Positions 55,324-64,000 of a stretch of 64,000 nucleotides of DNA are shown piece by piece (the first letter of the stretch is position 1; each line of letters opens with the position of its first letter). Both the position numbers and the translations under genes were made by a program. This DNA comes from Muscardinus avellanarius. Taxonomy: Eukaryota; Chordata; Mammalia; Rodentia; Gliridae. The stretch covers positions 27,860,800 to 27,924,799 of the forward strand of contig OY726560.1 in the NCBI GenBank assembly GCA_963383645.1, in the 5' to 3' direction. The notes beneath the pieces are model-generated. The model was not told where the DNA came from, ran no database searches, and saw only the letters and a program-made list of their open reading frames with translations.

Positions 55324-55551
55324 GCTGGATGTACTACATGCCTATAATCCCAGTACTTGGGGAACTAAGACAGGAGGACAGCAGGTTTTTGCATGCCTCA
55401 GAAACTCAGTGAGAGTCTTTGCAATTTCGTGAGACCCTGTTTCAAAAAATATATAAATAAAAACACAGGGCTTGGGATGTAGTTCAGAGGAGGTATGCCC
55501 CTGGGTTCGAACCCTAGTAACTCCCCCTCCTCCACCACACACACACTCAAA
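55324..55551 (+). mobile_element. Dimeric B1-ID SINE, diverged
   Basis: AGCTGGATGTACTACATGCC, CAGGAGGACAGCAGG, CCTGTTTCAAAAAATATATA, CTTGGGATGTAGTTCAGAGG and GGTTCGAACCC (a well-kept ID B box), with a C/A-rich tail. The 134-codon minus frame through it is artefactual. Confidence 0.83.
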
Positions 55552-56260
55552 GCCCATTGCCCTTGTCAGTGTTCCCTGGAGAGCAACATCTCCTCTTGTT
55601 GAGACCCACCACTTTAAAGCACCAAACATTCCCACATCTGGACACCGCACCTCCAAATGAGTTTCCTCCCCAAACAGGCTCTTCATTATATTTAATGCAT
55701 AGCTCCCTCCTTCCACAAATCTACAGAATGGTATGTTCTTCTCCACCCTAATCTAGAACTACATTAATAATAATCTAGAACTGCCCTTATTCTCTCAGAA
55801 TTAAGCACTCTCTTTTTCTTCACATAATTTACCATAAAAAATATAATGCTAGTTAGCATGATTGGACTGAAGTTTGGATGATACCACTCCAAGTCTGATG
55901 CTTTTCCAAATAATGGCACTTCTATCCTATGTAAAAATATGCATTTTGTGTGGCTTACAAAATTTGTATAACACAAGCCCAAGTGGGAAATAATTTAAAA
56001 TCTGTGTTCCATTTGGATTAAAATTGTAATCCAAATAAACTAAGATTCAGCTCTCAGGCAGCTGCCAAAAAGAGTGAAATCTTAGCAAAACTCCTAATTT
56101 ACATTGAAATTTTTATTCTGTAGATTTCGTTTTAGGATTTTCCACTTCTTCTATAAAATGTGAAAAAGAAAAATCACTTATTCAGGTATCATTCCATAGT
56201 TAGAAGGATTTGTTTTAATGTATGTTTACTAAGACAACATATTCTTATATTTTAAAAAGA
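55552..56260. other. Single-copy DNA, nothing recognised
   Basis: Frames of 62-72 codons at 55472-55982 overlap on both strands without a recognisable domain. Confidence 0.4.
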
Positions 56261-56270
56261 AAAAAATGTT

Positions 56271-56474
56271 GCCAGGCGTGGTGGTGCAGGCTTGTAATCC
56301 CCGCGCTTGCGAGGCTGAGACAGGAGGATCACACGGGTTCGAAGCCAGCCTCAGCTACTTAGTGAGGCTCTCAGTAACTTAGTCAGACCCTGTTTCCAAA
56401 TAAAATATAAAATAGGTCTGGAAGTATAGCCCGAGGGTGGAAAAGCCCCTGGGTTCCACATACACACACACAAA
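56271..56474 (+). mobile_element. Dimeric B1-ID SINE, S3 subfamily
   Basis: GCCAGGCGTGGTGGTGCAGG, GGTTCGAAGCC at about 56336-56346, unshortened middle, AATAGGTCTGGAAGTATAGC and tail CACATACACACACACAAAA. AAAAAATGTT is the flanking repeat at 56261-56270 and directly after the tail. Confidence 0.92.
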
Positions 56475-56835
56475 AAAAAATGTTAATAAAAGTAGACCTT
56501 CAATGCATTTAAAAAACTGATTAATTTTTAAAAATTCGATTTATTATATATTAATTTTATTTTGGAGAGAAAAATAACAACTATCATAGGAAGACAGAAT
56601 TTGCCATGTACCCCTGAGTTTACTCCCAGTTTGTTAAATATTTAAAGTTAAAAATACAGTACAAAATACATCTATTTGTTGTCAGTATAAGTTTAAAGTA
56701 TAAGTTGCTAATAAATGAAATGAAAGTGCATTTATTTTTAAATACAGTAGAATATTAATAATATCTCTTCAATACTTCATATATGGAAGACAGACATTAA
56801 AGCAGTAAAATTTCATGTGTAAAATCAAATGACAT

Positions 56836-57059
56836 AGGAGCTGAGCACAGTGGAGCAAGTTTATAATCTCAGGATTTGGGAGGCTGAGACAGGAGGATTG
56901 CAGTTTAAGGACAATCTCAGCTACTTAGTCAGGCATTCCACAACTTAGAGAGATCCTGTTTCAAAATAAAGAATAAAAATTAGGGCAGGAGGTATAGCTC
57001 AGAGGTAGAATGCCCCTGGGTTTCATCTTCACACCCCCCCCCCCCACACACACACAAAA
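56836..57059 (+). mobile_element. Dimeric B1-ID SINE, S1, with poly-C tail
   Basis: GGAGCTGAGCACAGTGGAGC, CTGTTTCAAAATAAAGAAT, AGGGCAGGAGGTATAGCTC, CTTCACA then a run of 13 C and (CA)n-A. AAAATCAAATGA precedes (56821-56832) and follows (57060 on) as TSD. Confidence 0.9.
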
Positions 57060-57123
57060 AAAATCAAATGATATTCATGTTTCAAAGGCTACTTGGAAAT
57101 GTTTATTTTACTTAAGATTCAGA

Positions 57124-57310
57124 TTTTTTGTATGTATACATATATATTTGTATATATGGTAGATTTGGTACATATATATGTATATATACACCAAAAAGTA
57201 GAATATACGTATTCCATATACGTATGGAATTACGTTATACATATGGAATTCCGTTATACATATATACACACTTATATACATGTATATTACATATATATAT
57301 ATATATATAT
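57124..57310. repeat. TA/CA-rich low-complexity block
   Basis: Words TATATGTA, TATACACC and a 19-bp-period repeat TATGGAATTACG / TATGGAATTCCG at 57223-57261, ending in (AT)n at 57290-57310. Frames of 66-95 codons on both strands (Tyr/Ile/His-rich) are artefacts. Confidence 0.9.
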
Positions 57311-58065
57311 TCTGACTCTCAAAATTAATTTTCATCATTTAAGTTCAAATGAACACTTTTATAAATGCCTACATTTATGAAAGAACTGAGTAATTTTATT
57401 AAAATGATAGGCTTTAGTTAATCTTATTAAACATATGTTTATATCTTATCCAACAAAACAGCTTTGTCTCAGTTGTTGTTTATCTGTCTTTGCATATTGG
57501 TTAGACCTTAATCCTTAGGACCATAGCCAAGGAAAATACTAAAACAACCTCTGGAAGGGTCTTTGAATTATTATCTGTATGAAGACAACCAAATAGTTGC
57601 ATAAACATGACTTGACACTGTATCTTGAATATAAAGTACTCCATACAGCTTATTAAGCTGTCAAAGTATTACTTTCAAAAAGTTATAATGAACGACTCCT
57701 ATGCAAATATAGAAAACACACATGTCAAAAATTTTGTTTGACCTATTAATGTGAAAACCATCAGAATGTTAAAATTGGTTCTGAAAGATTTTCAGATGCT
57801 AAGGATTTATTGGTGTTTAAGAAAATATGTTGAAATAAAACTGCAAGACTTGGTACAAAATTGGCTTATATACTGCCAATCAAAAATCACCTCTGAGTTT
57901 ATCTTTTCTAGAAGACAAACATTTTAACAAATAATTTCAAAGTCCATTCTTTACTCATTTAATTGAGAAAATAAAAAGTACATTTACAGAATTAAATGGT
58001 ACTTATGTGAGCCTCTTGGGTGATGCTTTGCTATGATATGAAAGAGTATATAAACATCTTTTATA
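57311..58065. other. Single-copy DNA, nothing recognised
   Basis: No gene or repeat recognised. Confidence 0.4.
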
Positions 58066-58075
58066 TTGTTGCTAA

Positions 58076-58077
58076 TT

Positions 58078-58128
<51 letters not shown>

Positions 58129-58327
58129 TACTGGGTGGGAGTGGAACCCAGAGGCTTTCTACCTTCGGGCTATACTCTCAGACCTATTTTATATTTTATT
58201 TGGAAACGGGGTTTCATTCAGTTGCTGAGAGCCTCACGAAGTAGCTGAGGCTGGCTTCGAACCCGCACAATCCTCTTGTCTCAGCCTCCCAAGTGCGGGA
58301 TTCCAAACCTGCACCACCACGCCCAGC
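58076..58327 (-). mobile_element. Dimeric B1-ID SINE, S3, with (GT)n tail
   Basis: (GT)n at 58079-58128, GATACTGGGTGGGAGTGGAAC, CAGACCTATTTTATATTTTA, GGAAACGGGGTTTC and a left monomer ending CACCACCACGCCCAGC. TTGTTGCTAA at 58066-58075 and 58328-58337 is the TSD, so the microsatellite lies inside the inserted unit. Confidence 0.93.
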
Positions 58328-58395
58328 TTGTTGCTAAATTTCAAATAAATAATTATAGCAAAATTACTTATTTTGTTTCTACTTATTTCATGATG

Positions 58396-58452
58396 ACTTT
58401 CTCTAAGTAATTAATAATATTACTTAGAGATTACTTTCTCTAAGTAATTAAT
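58396..58452. repeat. Fold-back and direct repeat cluster
   Basis: TCTCTAAGTAAT at 58400-58411, its reverse complement ATTACTTAGAGA at 58419-58430, and the first arm again at 58437-58448. Confidence 0.95.
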
Positions 58453-58567
58453 TTTTAATATGACTGTCCTTATTTCATTCTCAGGTTCTTTTAACCCTTA
58501 CATGAGCCACTTCTATCATATACTATATTTTCATGTAAGCAAATCCTACTTTATGTTGGTAGTTTTC

Positions 58568-58696
58568 TTTTTTTCAGTCCTGGGGATGAAACCCAGGGAC
58601 ATTCTACCTTCAAGCTACATCCCCAGCCCTATTTGATCCTTCTGTCTCAGCCTCCTGAATGGTTGGATTTAAGAAGCATGTATCACCATGCCTGGT
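58568..58696 (-). mobile_element. Dimeric SINE with internal deletion
   Basis: TCCTGGGGATGAAACCCAGG, CTACATCCCCAGCCC, then directly GATCCTTCTGTCTCAGCC...CACCATGCCTGG. About 60-70 bp spanning the monomer junction are missing. Confidence 0.82.
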
Positions 58697-58697
58697 A

Positions 58698-58882
58698 AAA
58701 TATATATTAAATATATTATATGTTATAATATATATTATATATTATATGATATATTGTAATATATCATATATCATATAATATAATTATATTATATAAATAT
58801 TATATTGTATATTATAATTATATATTATATAAATATAATATTATATAAATATTATATTATATTATATATATATAATATATAT
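58698..58882. repeat. TA-rich island
   Basis: About 185 bp almost wholly A and T (ATATTATA-type words). It lies at the tail end of the next minus-strand S3 SINE. The 63-codon frame at 58805-58996 is an artefact. Confidence 0.95.
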
Positions 58883-59096
58883 ACACATTTTTTTGTGTGG
58901 TACTGGGTGTGGGACCCAGAGGCTTTCTACCTCCGGGCTACACTCCCAGACCTATTTTATACTTTATTTGGAAACAGGGTCTCACTAAGTTGCTGAGAGC
59001 CTCACTAAGTAGCTGAGGCTGGCTTCGAACCTGTTCGATCCTCCTGTCTCAGCCTCCCAATCACGGGGATTACAAGCGTGTGCCACCACACGCAGC
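58883..59096 (-). mobile_element. Dimeric B1-ID SINE, S3 subfamily
   Basis: CACATTTTTTTGTGTGGTAC, then GGGTGTGGGACCCAGAGG, CAGACCTATTTTATACTTTA, GGAAACAGGGTCTCACTAAG and a left monomer ending GTGCCACCACACGCAGC. Its tail text is shared with the 63682 copy. Confidence 0.92.
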
Positions 59097-59451
59097 TAAT
59101 TTTAAATAAATACTAATTTCTTAAGATAAATTGTTTTCAGAAATACTCCTTTGTTCTGTTGTTAAGAAAGACTACACATTTTGACATTCTTCGCAAACTA
59201 TTGATATTTTCTCATTTTCCTATGTGTGTGTATACGTCTGCTGGCCTTCAGTTTTTAATTTATTTTGGAGTGCTTTCTGCCAGTCACCTTTGAAATAGAC
59301 CTGCTCCCTTCCATTAGAAAAGGGAATAAGAAAAAAAAAACCCTTCAGATTATAGTTTAAACTCAAGTAAACTTTACATACTACTGGTATACCATGAATA
59401 CCAGTAGTAGTAATACTATTGGTACTCAGTAAATATTTATTTATATTTATT
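59097..59451. other. Single-copy DNA with a 12-bp inverted repeat
   Basis: TACTACTGGTAT at 59379-59390 and ATACCAGTAGTA at 59398-59409. No gene seen. Confidence 0.4.
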
Positions 59452-59645
59452 TTTTGGTACTGGGAATTGAATTCAGGTAATTCTCCCTCTCAGTTATGCC
59501 CCCAGGGATTTTTTAAATTTTGCAACAGGGTCTTACAAAATTGCTGATGTTTTTGCCAAATTGTTGAGGTTGACCTAGAACCTGTGATTGTCCTATCTCA
59601 ACTTCCCTAGTACTGAGATTACAAGGTAGCACCACCACACCCAGA
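59452..59645 (-). mobile_element. Old dimeric B1-ID SINE
   Basis: TTGGTACTGGGAATTGAATTC, CAGTTATGCCCCCAGG, TTGCAACAGGGTCTTAC, CTATCTCAACTTCCC and GCACCACCACACCC in minus-strand order. Diverged. Confidence 0.8.
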
Positions 59646-59872
59646 TACTGGTAGACATTTAATGTTTATTTGTTGACTGACTGACAGCAACAAAGCCACC
59701 ACTGTATTTTATAAATTTCTTTTCTGGTGTAGCAACATTTTTTTTTGTGGGTTATATTAGCAATGATTTGAAAAATATCTATTATCTATTTCATTATTCA
59801 GTTGTATCCCACTTCTTGTGCCATTATCTTTATGTAAGTGAGGCAAAGCCATATCAACTTTTTGATAAATTC

Positions 59873-60052
59873 TGGGCACTATGGTGTATACCTGTAATCC
59901 CAGTATTTGGGAAGATGAGACAGGAAGACAGCAAACCCAATACCAGCTTCAGCAAGTTAGCAAGATCCTGTTACATATATATATATGGCATATGGCTAGG
60001 GGGTAGAGCTGAGAGGCAAAATGTTTCTGAGTTCAATCCCCAATACCAAGAA
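59873..60052 (+). mobile_element. Dimeric B1-ID SINE, diverged
   Basis: TCTGGGCACTATGGTGTATACC, CCAGTATTTGGGAAGATGAG, CTAGGGGGTAGAGCTGAGAGG and TTCAATCCCCAATACC, with (AT)n between the monomers. The 104-codon frame (59747-60061) reads into it. Confidence 0.8.
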
Positions 60053-60750
60053 TTACTTTAAGTAAACTTTTATATATAATATAAAAAGCATTTTTCCTTA
60101 ATACATGGTAAAATGAGCAGTACAGTTTCCAATCATAAGTTGTTTTATATATTCAAATATCATAGAACACTGTGATATCTCACTGTGAAATCAATTATTG
60201 ATCTTCAGCGTCTCCAGAAATGAACAGATTGTAAGCAACACTAATCCAACTCTTACGCTAAATTCTTCTCATATGATGGTGGTCCTTTTAGTGAACATTT
60301 TTCACTCCTTCTTAACAAAGGACATCTAGGAGTATGTACAAAGAACTGAATTACATAGTTGACTCGGAATGAAAGTGAAATGTTAGAATCACTAACTCTT
60401 GCTGAGTTTTACTAGGAATGCTTCAAATACCCTCAATTTCTCTGTAGCTGGGCTCAAAATGTTAATTGATAATAAAGTTATTAGATTGGAAAAAAACTGC
60501 AACAGTGTCCTACTCCAGAACTATGTTTTAGTAGTTTTAACTTGTCTGAAATTCCCACCTTTAATCCAGTTATTCGCATTTTTAATGCTAGTTAGCATAA
60601 AGAATTATGTCTTTGAGTTGTTACATATGTTTTCAAGTTTTCTTTTAAAATATAAGATCATGATGGAATCAAAATATTTTTCTAAAACTTGTGATGCTCA
60701 TTTACTTATCAGAGTTCAATAAACTAGTTGGCTAAAATAAGTCCAGAATA
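60053..60750. other. Single-copy DNA, no gene supported
   Basis: A 107-codon frame at 60399-60722 is the longest outside repeats in this part. It is Leu/Lys/Ser/Val-rich with no motif I recognise, and no promoter or splice context is evident. Confidence 0.35.
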
Positions 60751-60754
60751 ATGA

Positions 60755-60991
60755 AGCTAAAATGGAAGGGTAGAAGAGGAAGAAGGCTGAGGTTGATTAA
60801 TGGAGGAGCTACATTTGAATATGTGTGAAAGTATGAATGTAGCATGGTCAACCTGGACACTCAGTGTTGGAGGGGGCGAAGGGGGAAGCAGGAGGCTGGG
60901 AGGGCACCAAGCACTGTCTGGAATGTATGCCATTTTCAATATGATCCACATAAAAATAAAATATAAAAAATAAAAATAAATAAATAAATAG
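60755..60991 (+). other. Unassigned segment with an A-rich tail
   Basis: A purine-rich block (GAAGGGTAGAAGAGGAAGAAGG, GGAGGGGGCGAAGGGGG) ends in an A-rich (AAAT)n tail at 60951-60989. GAAGCT precedes and follows, too short to prove a TSD. It may be a retroposed fragment or an unrecognised L1 3' end. Confidence 0.3.
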
Positions 60992-61414
60992 AAGCTGGCC
61001 TTAGGAGTATTATATTCTTAATAAAACTCAGACTGTCTCATTCATCAAAACAATATTTTAAAAAAGCAAGGCATGTACAACAGTGCATTCTTCATATAGG
61101 CTTTAAAATTTAATTTTAAGTATTTATATTGAGATTTATTATTTGCCTGATTTCTTTTATAGAAATTTATTGTATTTATCAGATTATAAATGTTTTCAGA
61201 TATATAGGTTGGTACATTTTATAAAATGTATATATATATGAATTTGTATATGATTGTTCTGGATATAGAGTAACTACTTAAATTAAGTACATTTTTATAC
61301 AAATAAATATGGATGATATTAATATAGATACACACAATTAAAATGGTATTTCTAAGGTCCTTTCCACTTTATCATGTAATTAATATTGAGAGAAAATTTA
61401 AAAAGGAAATGAAG
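60992..61414. other. Single-copy AT-rich DNA
   Basis: No gene or repeat recognised. Confidence 0.4.
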
Positions 61415-61640
61415 CCAGGTGTGGTGGTGCATGCTTGTAACCTCAGTACTTGGGAGACTGAGACAGAAGAATGCACAAGTTCGAAGCCAGCCTCAGCTAC
61501 TTAGTGAGGTTCTCAGCAACTTAGTGAGACCCTGTTTCCAAACAAAATATAGAAAAAACAAAATAGGTCTGGGAGTGTAGTTGGGATGTAGAATGGTCCT
61601 GGGTTCTATTCCCAGTACCACCAAAAAAAAAAAAAAAAAG
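61415..61640 (+). mobile_element. Dimeric B1-ID SINE, S3 subfamily
   Basis: GCCAGGTGTGGTGGTGCATG, AGTTCGAAGCCAGCCTCAG, unshortened middle, AATAGGTCTGGGAGTGTAG, TTCCCAGTACCACC and an A-run of about 18. Confidence 0.9.
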
Positions 61641-63646
61641 AAAAAGAAAGAAGATATTTCAAAATAATAGTAAAGTTAATAAGTATTTTTATTTCATATG
61701 TACATATGTATATACATATACACAAGTCGAAAGCATTGAGATGTATATGTTTACATACACATATTTAAGCAACTTCAAATCCATGTATGAAATTAAAATT
61801 AAAAACAATGGAGAAAGTCAATAATGGAAATATGGAATAAATATAAGAATGACGTTTTGTTTTCATAAGCCAAAGATAACATACAAAATTATTATATTTT
61901 ATAAAATACCAAGAGAACAATTATTTTTTCAAATCAATCAATATAGAAGTAATTTCCTTTTTTTCTGTGTGGTTTTGAGCACAGATTTGAAGCAGGTGTT
62001 TTGTATGAAGGCACAGAATATAGGAATGCCATCTGTGCATGTCTAATTCTTGCCAAAATCTTTTTCTTCACTGTTATTGAAAGATTAGAGGATTTGATTC
62101 AGCTTCTCAGTGGCTGTTGGGACTAGTGGCTAATCCTGATGAAGATCAAGAGAAAATGCTAATTTTAAACAGTTAAAGTGCTATTATAGCTTCAGATAAA
62201 AATTACAGCATAATACACTTCCACAGTTTTTGCTTTAAAAAAAAAGAAACTGGGGATAAATATACATTTTTCCCATGCTTTTAGAATGGTGGAAATAAAA
62301 CAGTCAGATTTCTACAACTGTGTGAGCCCAAATCTTGGCGCTTCTATAGTTCTGGGGATAAGATGAGTACGCCCCCTACTGGCTACATGCTTGTCTCATT
62401 TGCCTTCAAGTCAGGTGGTGAAGCATTCATGAAACTCAAAATTTAGCAGGAGAATACGGTAAAATCACCCAATCCGGCTTCTCATTTTCAGTATGAGGCA
62501 GTAGAGGCCCACAGTATTAATAGATTAATTCTTGTATTCATCTCCTGAGGCTTCAACGATCTAAACTACATGAGTCCAAATAAATTTACAATCAATATGG
62601 TAACTGCTCGGAATAATTAAAGAACAAAGGATAAACTTCTATGAATTTGAGTCCTGATGCGCACATGTAAAAAATAAATTGCTTTGGTACTTCATAGAAC
62701 TTTTAAATTATAAATGCCTTAAAGAAATAGCCTGTACATTTACACTGAAAATTATCTTCCTAAATATTTATAGTATCAGAAGAAAGTTGTGTTATTTGTG
62801 CACTCACAATTTCCAAGTGAACAATTAGTGAATTTATTTTTATCACCTTTATTTTATTTAACGAATGTAGAAAATAGACTGTTACCGGCCTTTTATTGAT
62901 ACATAGATGAGTCTAAAATTCTTTCCATCAAGTTTTATTAATTATTTTTCTACTCGCTATGATTCCATTCTCATTGGGATTCTCCCACATGAGCAATCTC
63001 TGTTTATATATATGAAAAGTCTTAAGTTCCTTCTTGGCCTTTTACTTTACAAACTAATAACCACAATTCATTCAACCATTCCTCACAGAGTCTCTTTCAC
63101 AATCCTTTAATACTTTTGCTGATCTCTTTGGAATCTCTTGAGTGTGTTTATTTCCCTTTCCAAATTGAGTAGCTGACACTATTTTTCCCTGCTTACAATT
63201 TACTTTACAGTCCTCAGATGTAGTTTATTTGTGATTCATTGCCTGCATCCTTCCATCCTTTGCTGTGATAACTTTCTCCCATGACTGACTTATGACACTT
63301 CTCCCATGACTCCCATGACTGACTTATTACACTTATGAACAGGATCGCTGAGTTGTAGGGCAACCATCAGACAAGCAACTAATAACACAAAACAAATAAT
63401 ATTAATAAGAATAAATTTTATTTCCATGAAAATATAAAGTTGAGAGGGACAAAACATAATTCTACCTGTGTTATCATTCATTAAATTGGTAAAGGCAACT
63501 TATAATGTGCTTTTGTAGCAGATGCTAAGATGATTATGTATTTATTTTTATATTTTATAATTTACAAACATATGCAACACAAACATAAAATATGAACGAT
63601 GTTAATGTTGTCATCATTCCACTCAATTTAGTTGAGTTGCTATTTG

Positions 63647-63650
<4 letters not shown>
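61641..63650. other. Mostly single-copy DNA with a CTCF-like site
   Basis: No gene seen; frames of 61-67 codons are unconvincing. It contains the CTCF-like motif at 62369, a possible MIR trace at 62470-62510 (CTCATTTTCAGTATGAGGCAG) and an imperfect 34-bp-period duplication at 63277-63334. Confidence 0.45.
62369..62387 (-). promoter_or_regulatory. Candidate CTCF-binding site
   Basis: The reverse strand reads TGTAGCCAGTAGGGGGCGT. This is close to the CTCF consensus core CCAGNAGGGGGCGC, with the GGGGGCG block intact. It lies in sequence without a recognised repeat. Motif match only; occupancy is inferred. Confidence 0.5.

Positions 63651-63681
<31 letters not shown>
63651..63681. repeat. (TA)n microsatellite
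   Basis: About 15 TA units at the tail of the adjacent S3 SINE. Confidence 0.97.
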
Positions 63682-63685
<4 letters not shown>

Positions 63686-64000
63686 TTTTTTGTGTGTGGT
63701 GGTGGTGGTAATGCAGGTGGAACCCAGAGGCTTTCTACCTCCAGGTTATACCCCCAGACCTATTTTTTTTTTCCTTTACAGGTCTGGAGATGGAACCCAG
63801 GGGCATTTGACCTCTGAGCCACACCCCTTGTCCTATTTTTATTCTTTATTTTGAAACAGGGTCTCACTAAGTTGCGGAGGGTCTCACTAAGTAGCTGAGG
63901 CTGTCTGTGAACTGCGATCCTCCGGTTTCAGCCTCCTAAATGCTGCTATTTTTAATATTTTTATTTGGAAACAGGGTCTCACTAAGTTGCTGAGAGTCTC
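63682..64000 (-). mobile_element. S3 SINE split by an S1 SINE, cut by window edge
   Basis: 63682-63770 (CACATTTTTTTGTGTGTGG, GGAACCCAGAGGCTTTCTACC, CAGACCTATTTTTTTTTT) and 63946-64000 (TTTTTATTTGGAAACAGGG...CTGAGAGTCTC) are one minus-strand S3 copy. It continues beyond the window. Confidence 0.88.
63771..63945 (-). mobile_element. 5'-truncated S1 SINE nested in S3
   Basis: ACAGGTCTGGAGATGGAACC, GGGGCATTTGACCTC, TTTTGAAACAGGGTCTCAC and GTCTGTGAACTGCGATCCTC, then it stops at CCTCCTAAATGCTG inside the left monomer. The S3 host text resumes directly. Confidence 0.88.

Noticed and set aside
55342..55746. 134-codon minus-strand frame
   Set aside because: It overlaps a dimeric SINE and its low-complexity tail; a second pair of frames overlaps it on the other strand.
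57093..57380. 95-codon Tyr/Ile-rich frame and its minus-strand counterpart
   Set aside because: Translation of TATA/TACA low-complexity DNA in several frames.
60399..60722. 107-codon frame
   Set aside because: Longest frame outside repeats on the right side, but no recognisable motif or conserved feature can be seen; left as unsupported.

Overview
This window is AT-rich nuclear DNA from a mammal, most likely a squirrel-family rodent (Sciuridae). The main evidence is more than 50 copies of a dimeric SINE of about 190-240 bp. Its left monomer is B1-like (7SL-derived) and its right monomer is ID-like (tRNA-Ala-derived). Fused elements of this B1-dID/MEN type are known from squirrels and related rodents. 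Simple ID monomers, rodent-type L1 3' ends and decayed MIR and L2 relics fit the same picture. The species cannot be named from sequence alone.

I find no protein-coding gene that I can support. The open frames are short, lack homology I recognise, and most run through SINEs, L1 fragments or simple repeats. No rRNA, tRNA, CRISPR array or intact retrotransposon ORF is visible. The window is best read as a gene desert or the inside of a very long intron.

Layout: 0-9 kb has single-copy AT-rich DNA, an L1 ORF2 relic (2.57-2.87 kb), the first SINEs, a minus-strand L1 (6.05-7.25 kb) and a SINE nested in an older SINE (7.26-7.71 kb). 9-18 kb has scattered SINEs, a second nested pair, a perfect 53-bp tandem duplication (13.66 kb) and a repeat-poor patch (16.4-18 kb). 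18-32 kb has L1 tails, a probable twin-primed L1 (25.5-26.1 kb), a minus-strand L1M (29.7-30.5 kb) and a MIR split by a SINE (31.7-32.15 kb). 32-47 kb has many SINEs and three plus-strand L1 tails. 47-57 kb has microsatellites, including a 210-bp uninterrupted pyrimidine run at 52.2 kb, and minus-strand L1 tails. 57-64 kb has SINEs with CA- or TA-rich tails, a strong candidate CTCF site at 62.37 kb, and a nested SINE pair at the right edge.

The dimeric SINEs fall by eye into three subfamilies, called S1, S2 and S3 here. S1 has a right half ending in CAGACCCGC. S2 has a short left monomer ending GCTGGCTTAAGAGACC. S3 has an unshortened left monomer and an AGGTCTGGGAGTGTAG right half. S2 appears to differ from S3 by loss of about 30 nt and gain of a perfect inverted copy of the preceding 8 nt, the most unusual structural point in the window. 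Nesting shows S1 inserting into older dimers and into S3. Most young copies have recognisable target-site duplications (TSDs). I found no previously undescribed biological system beyond these repeat-evolution observations.
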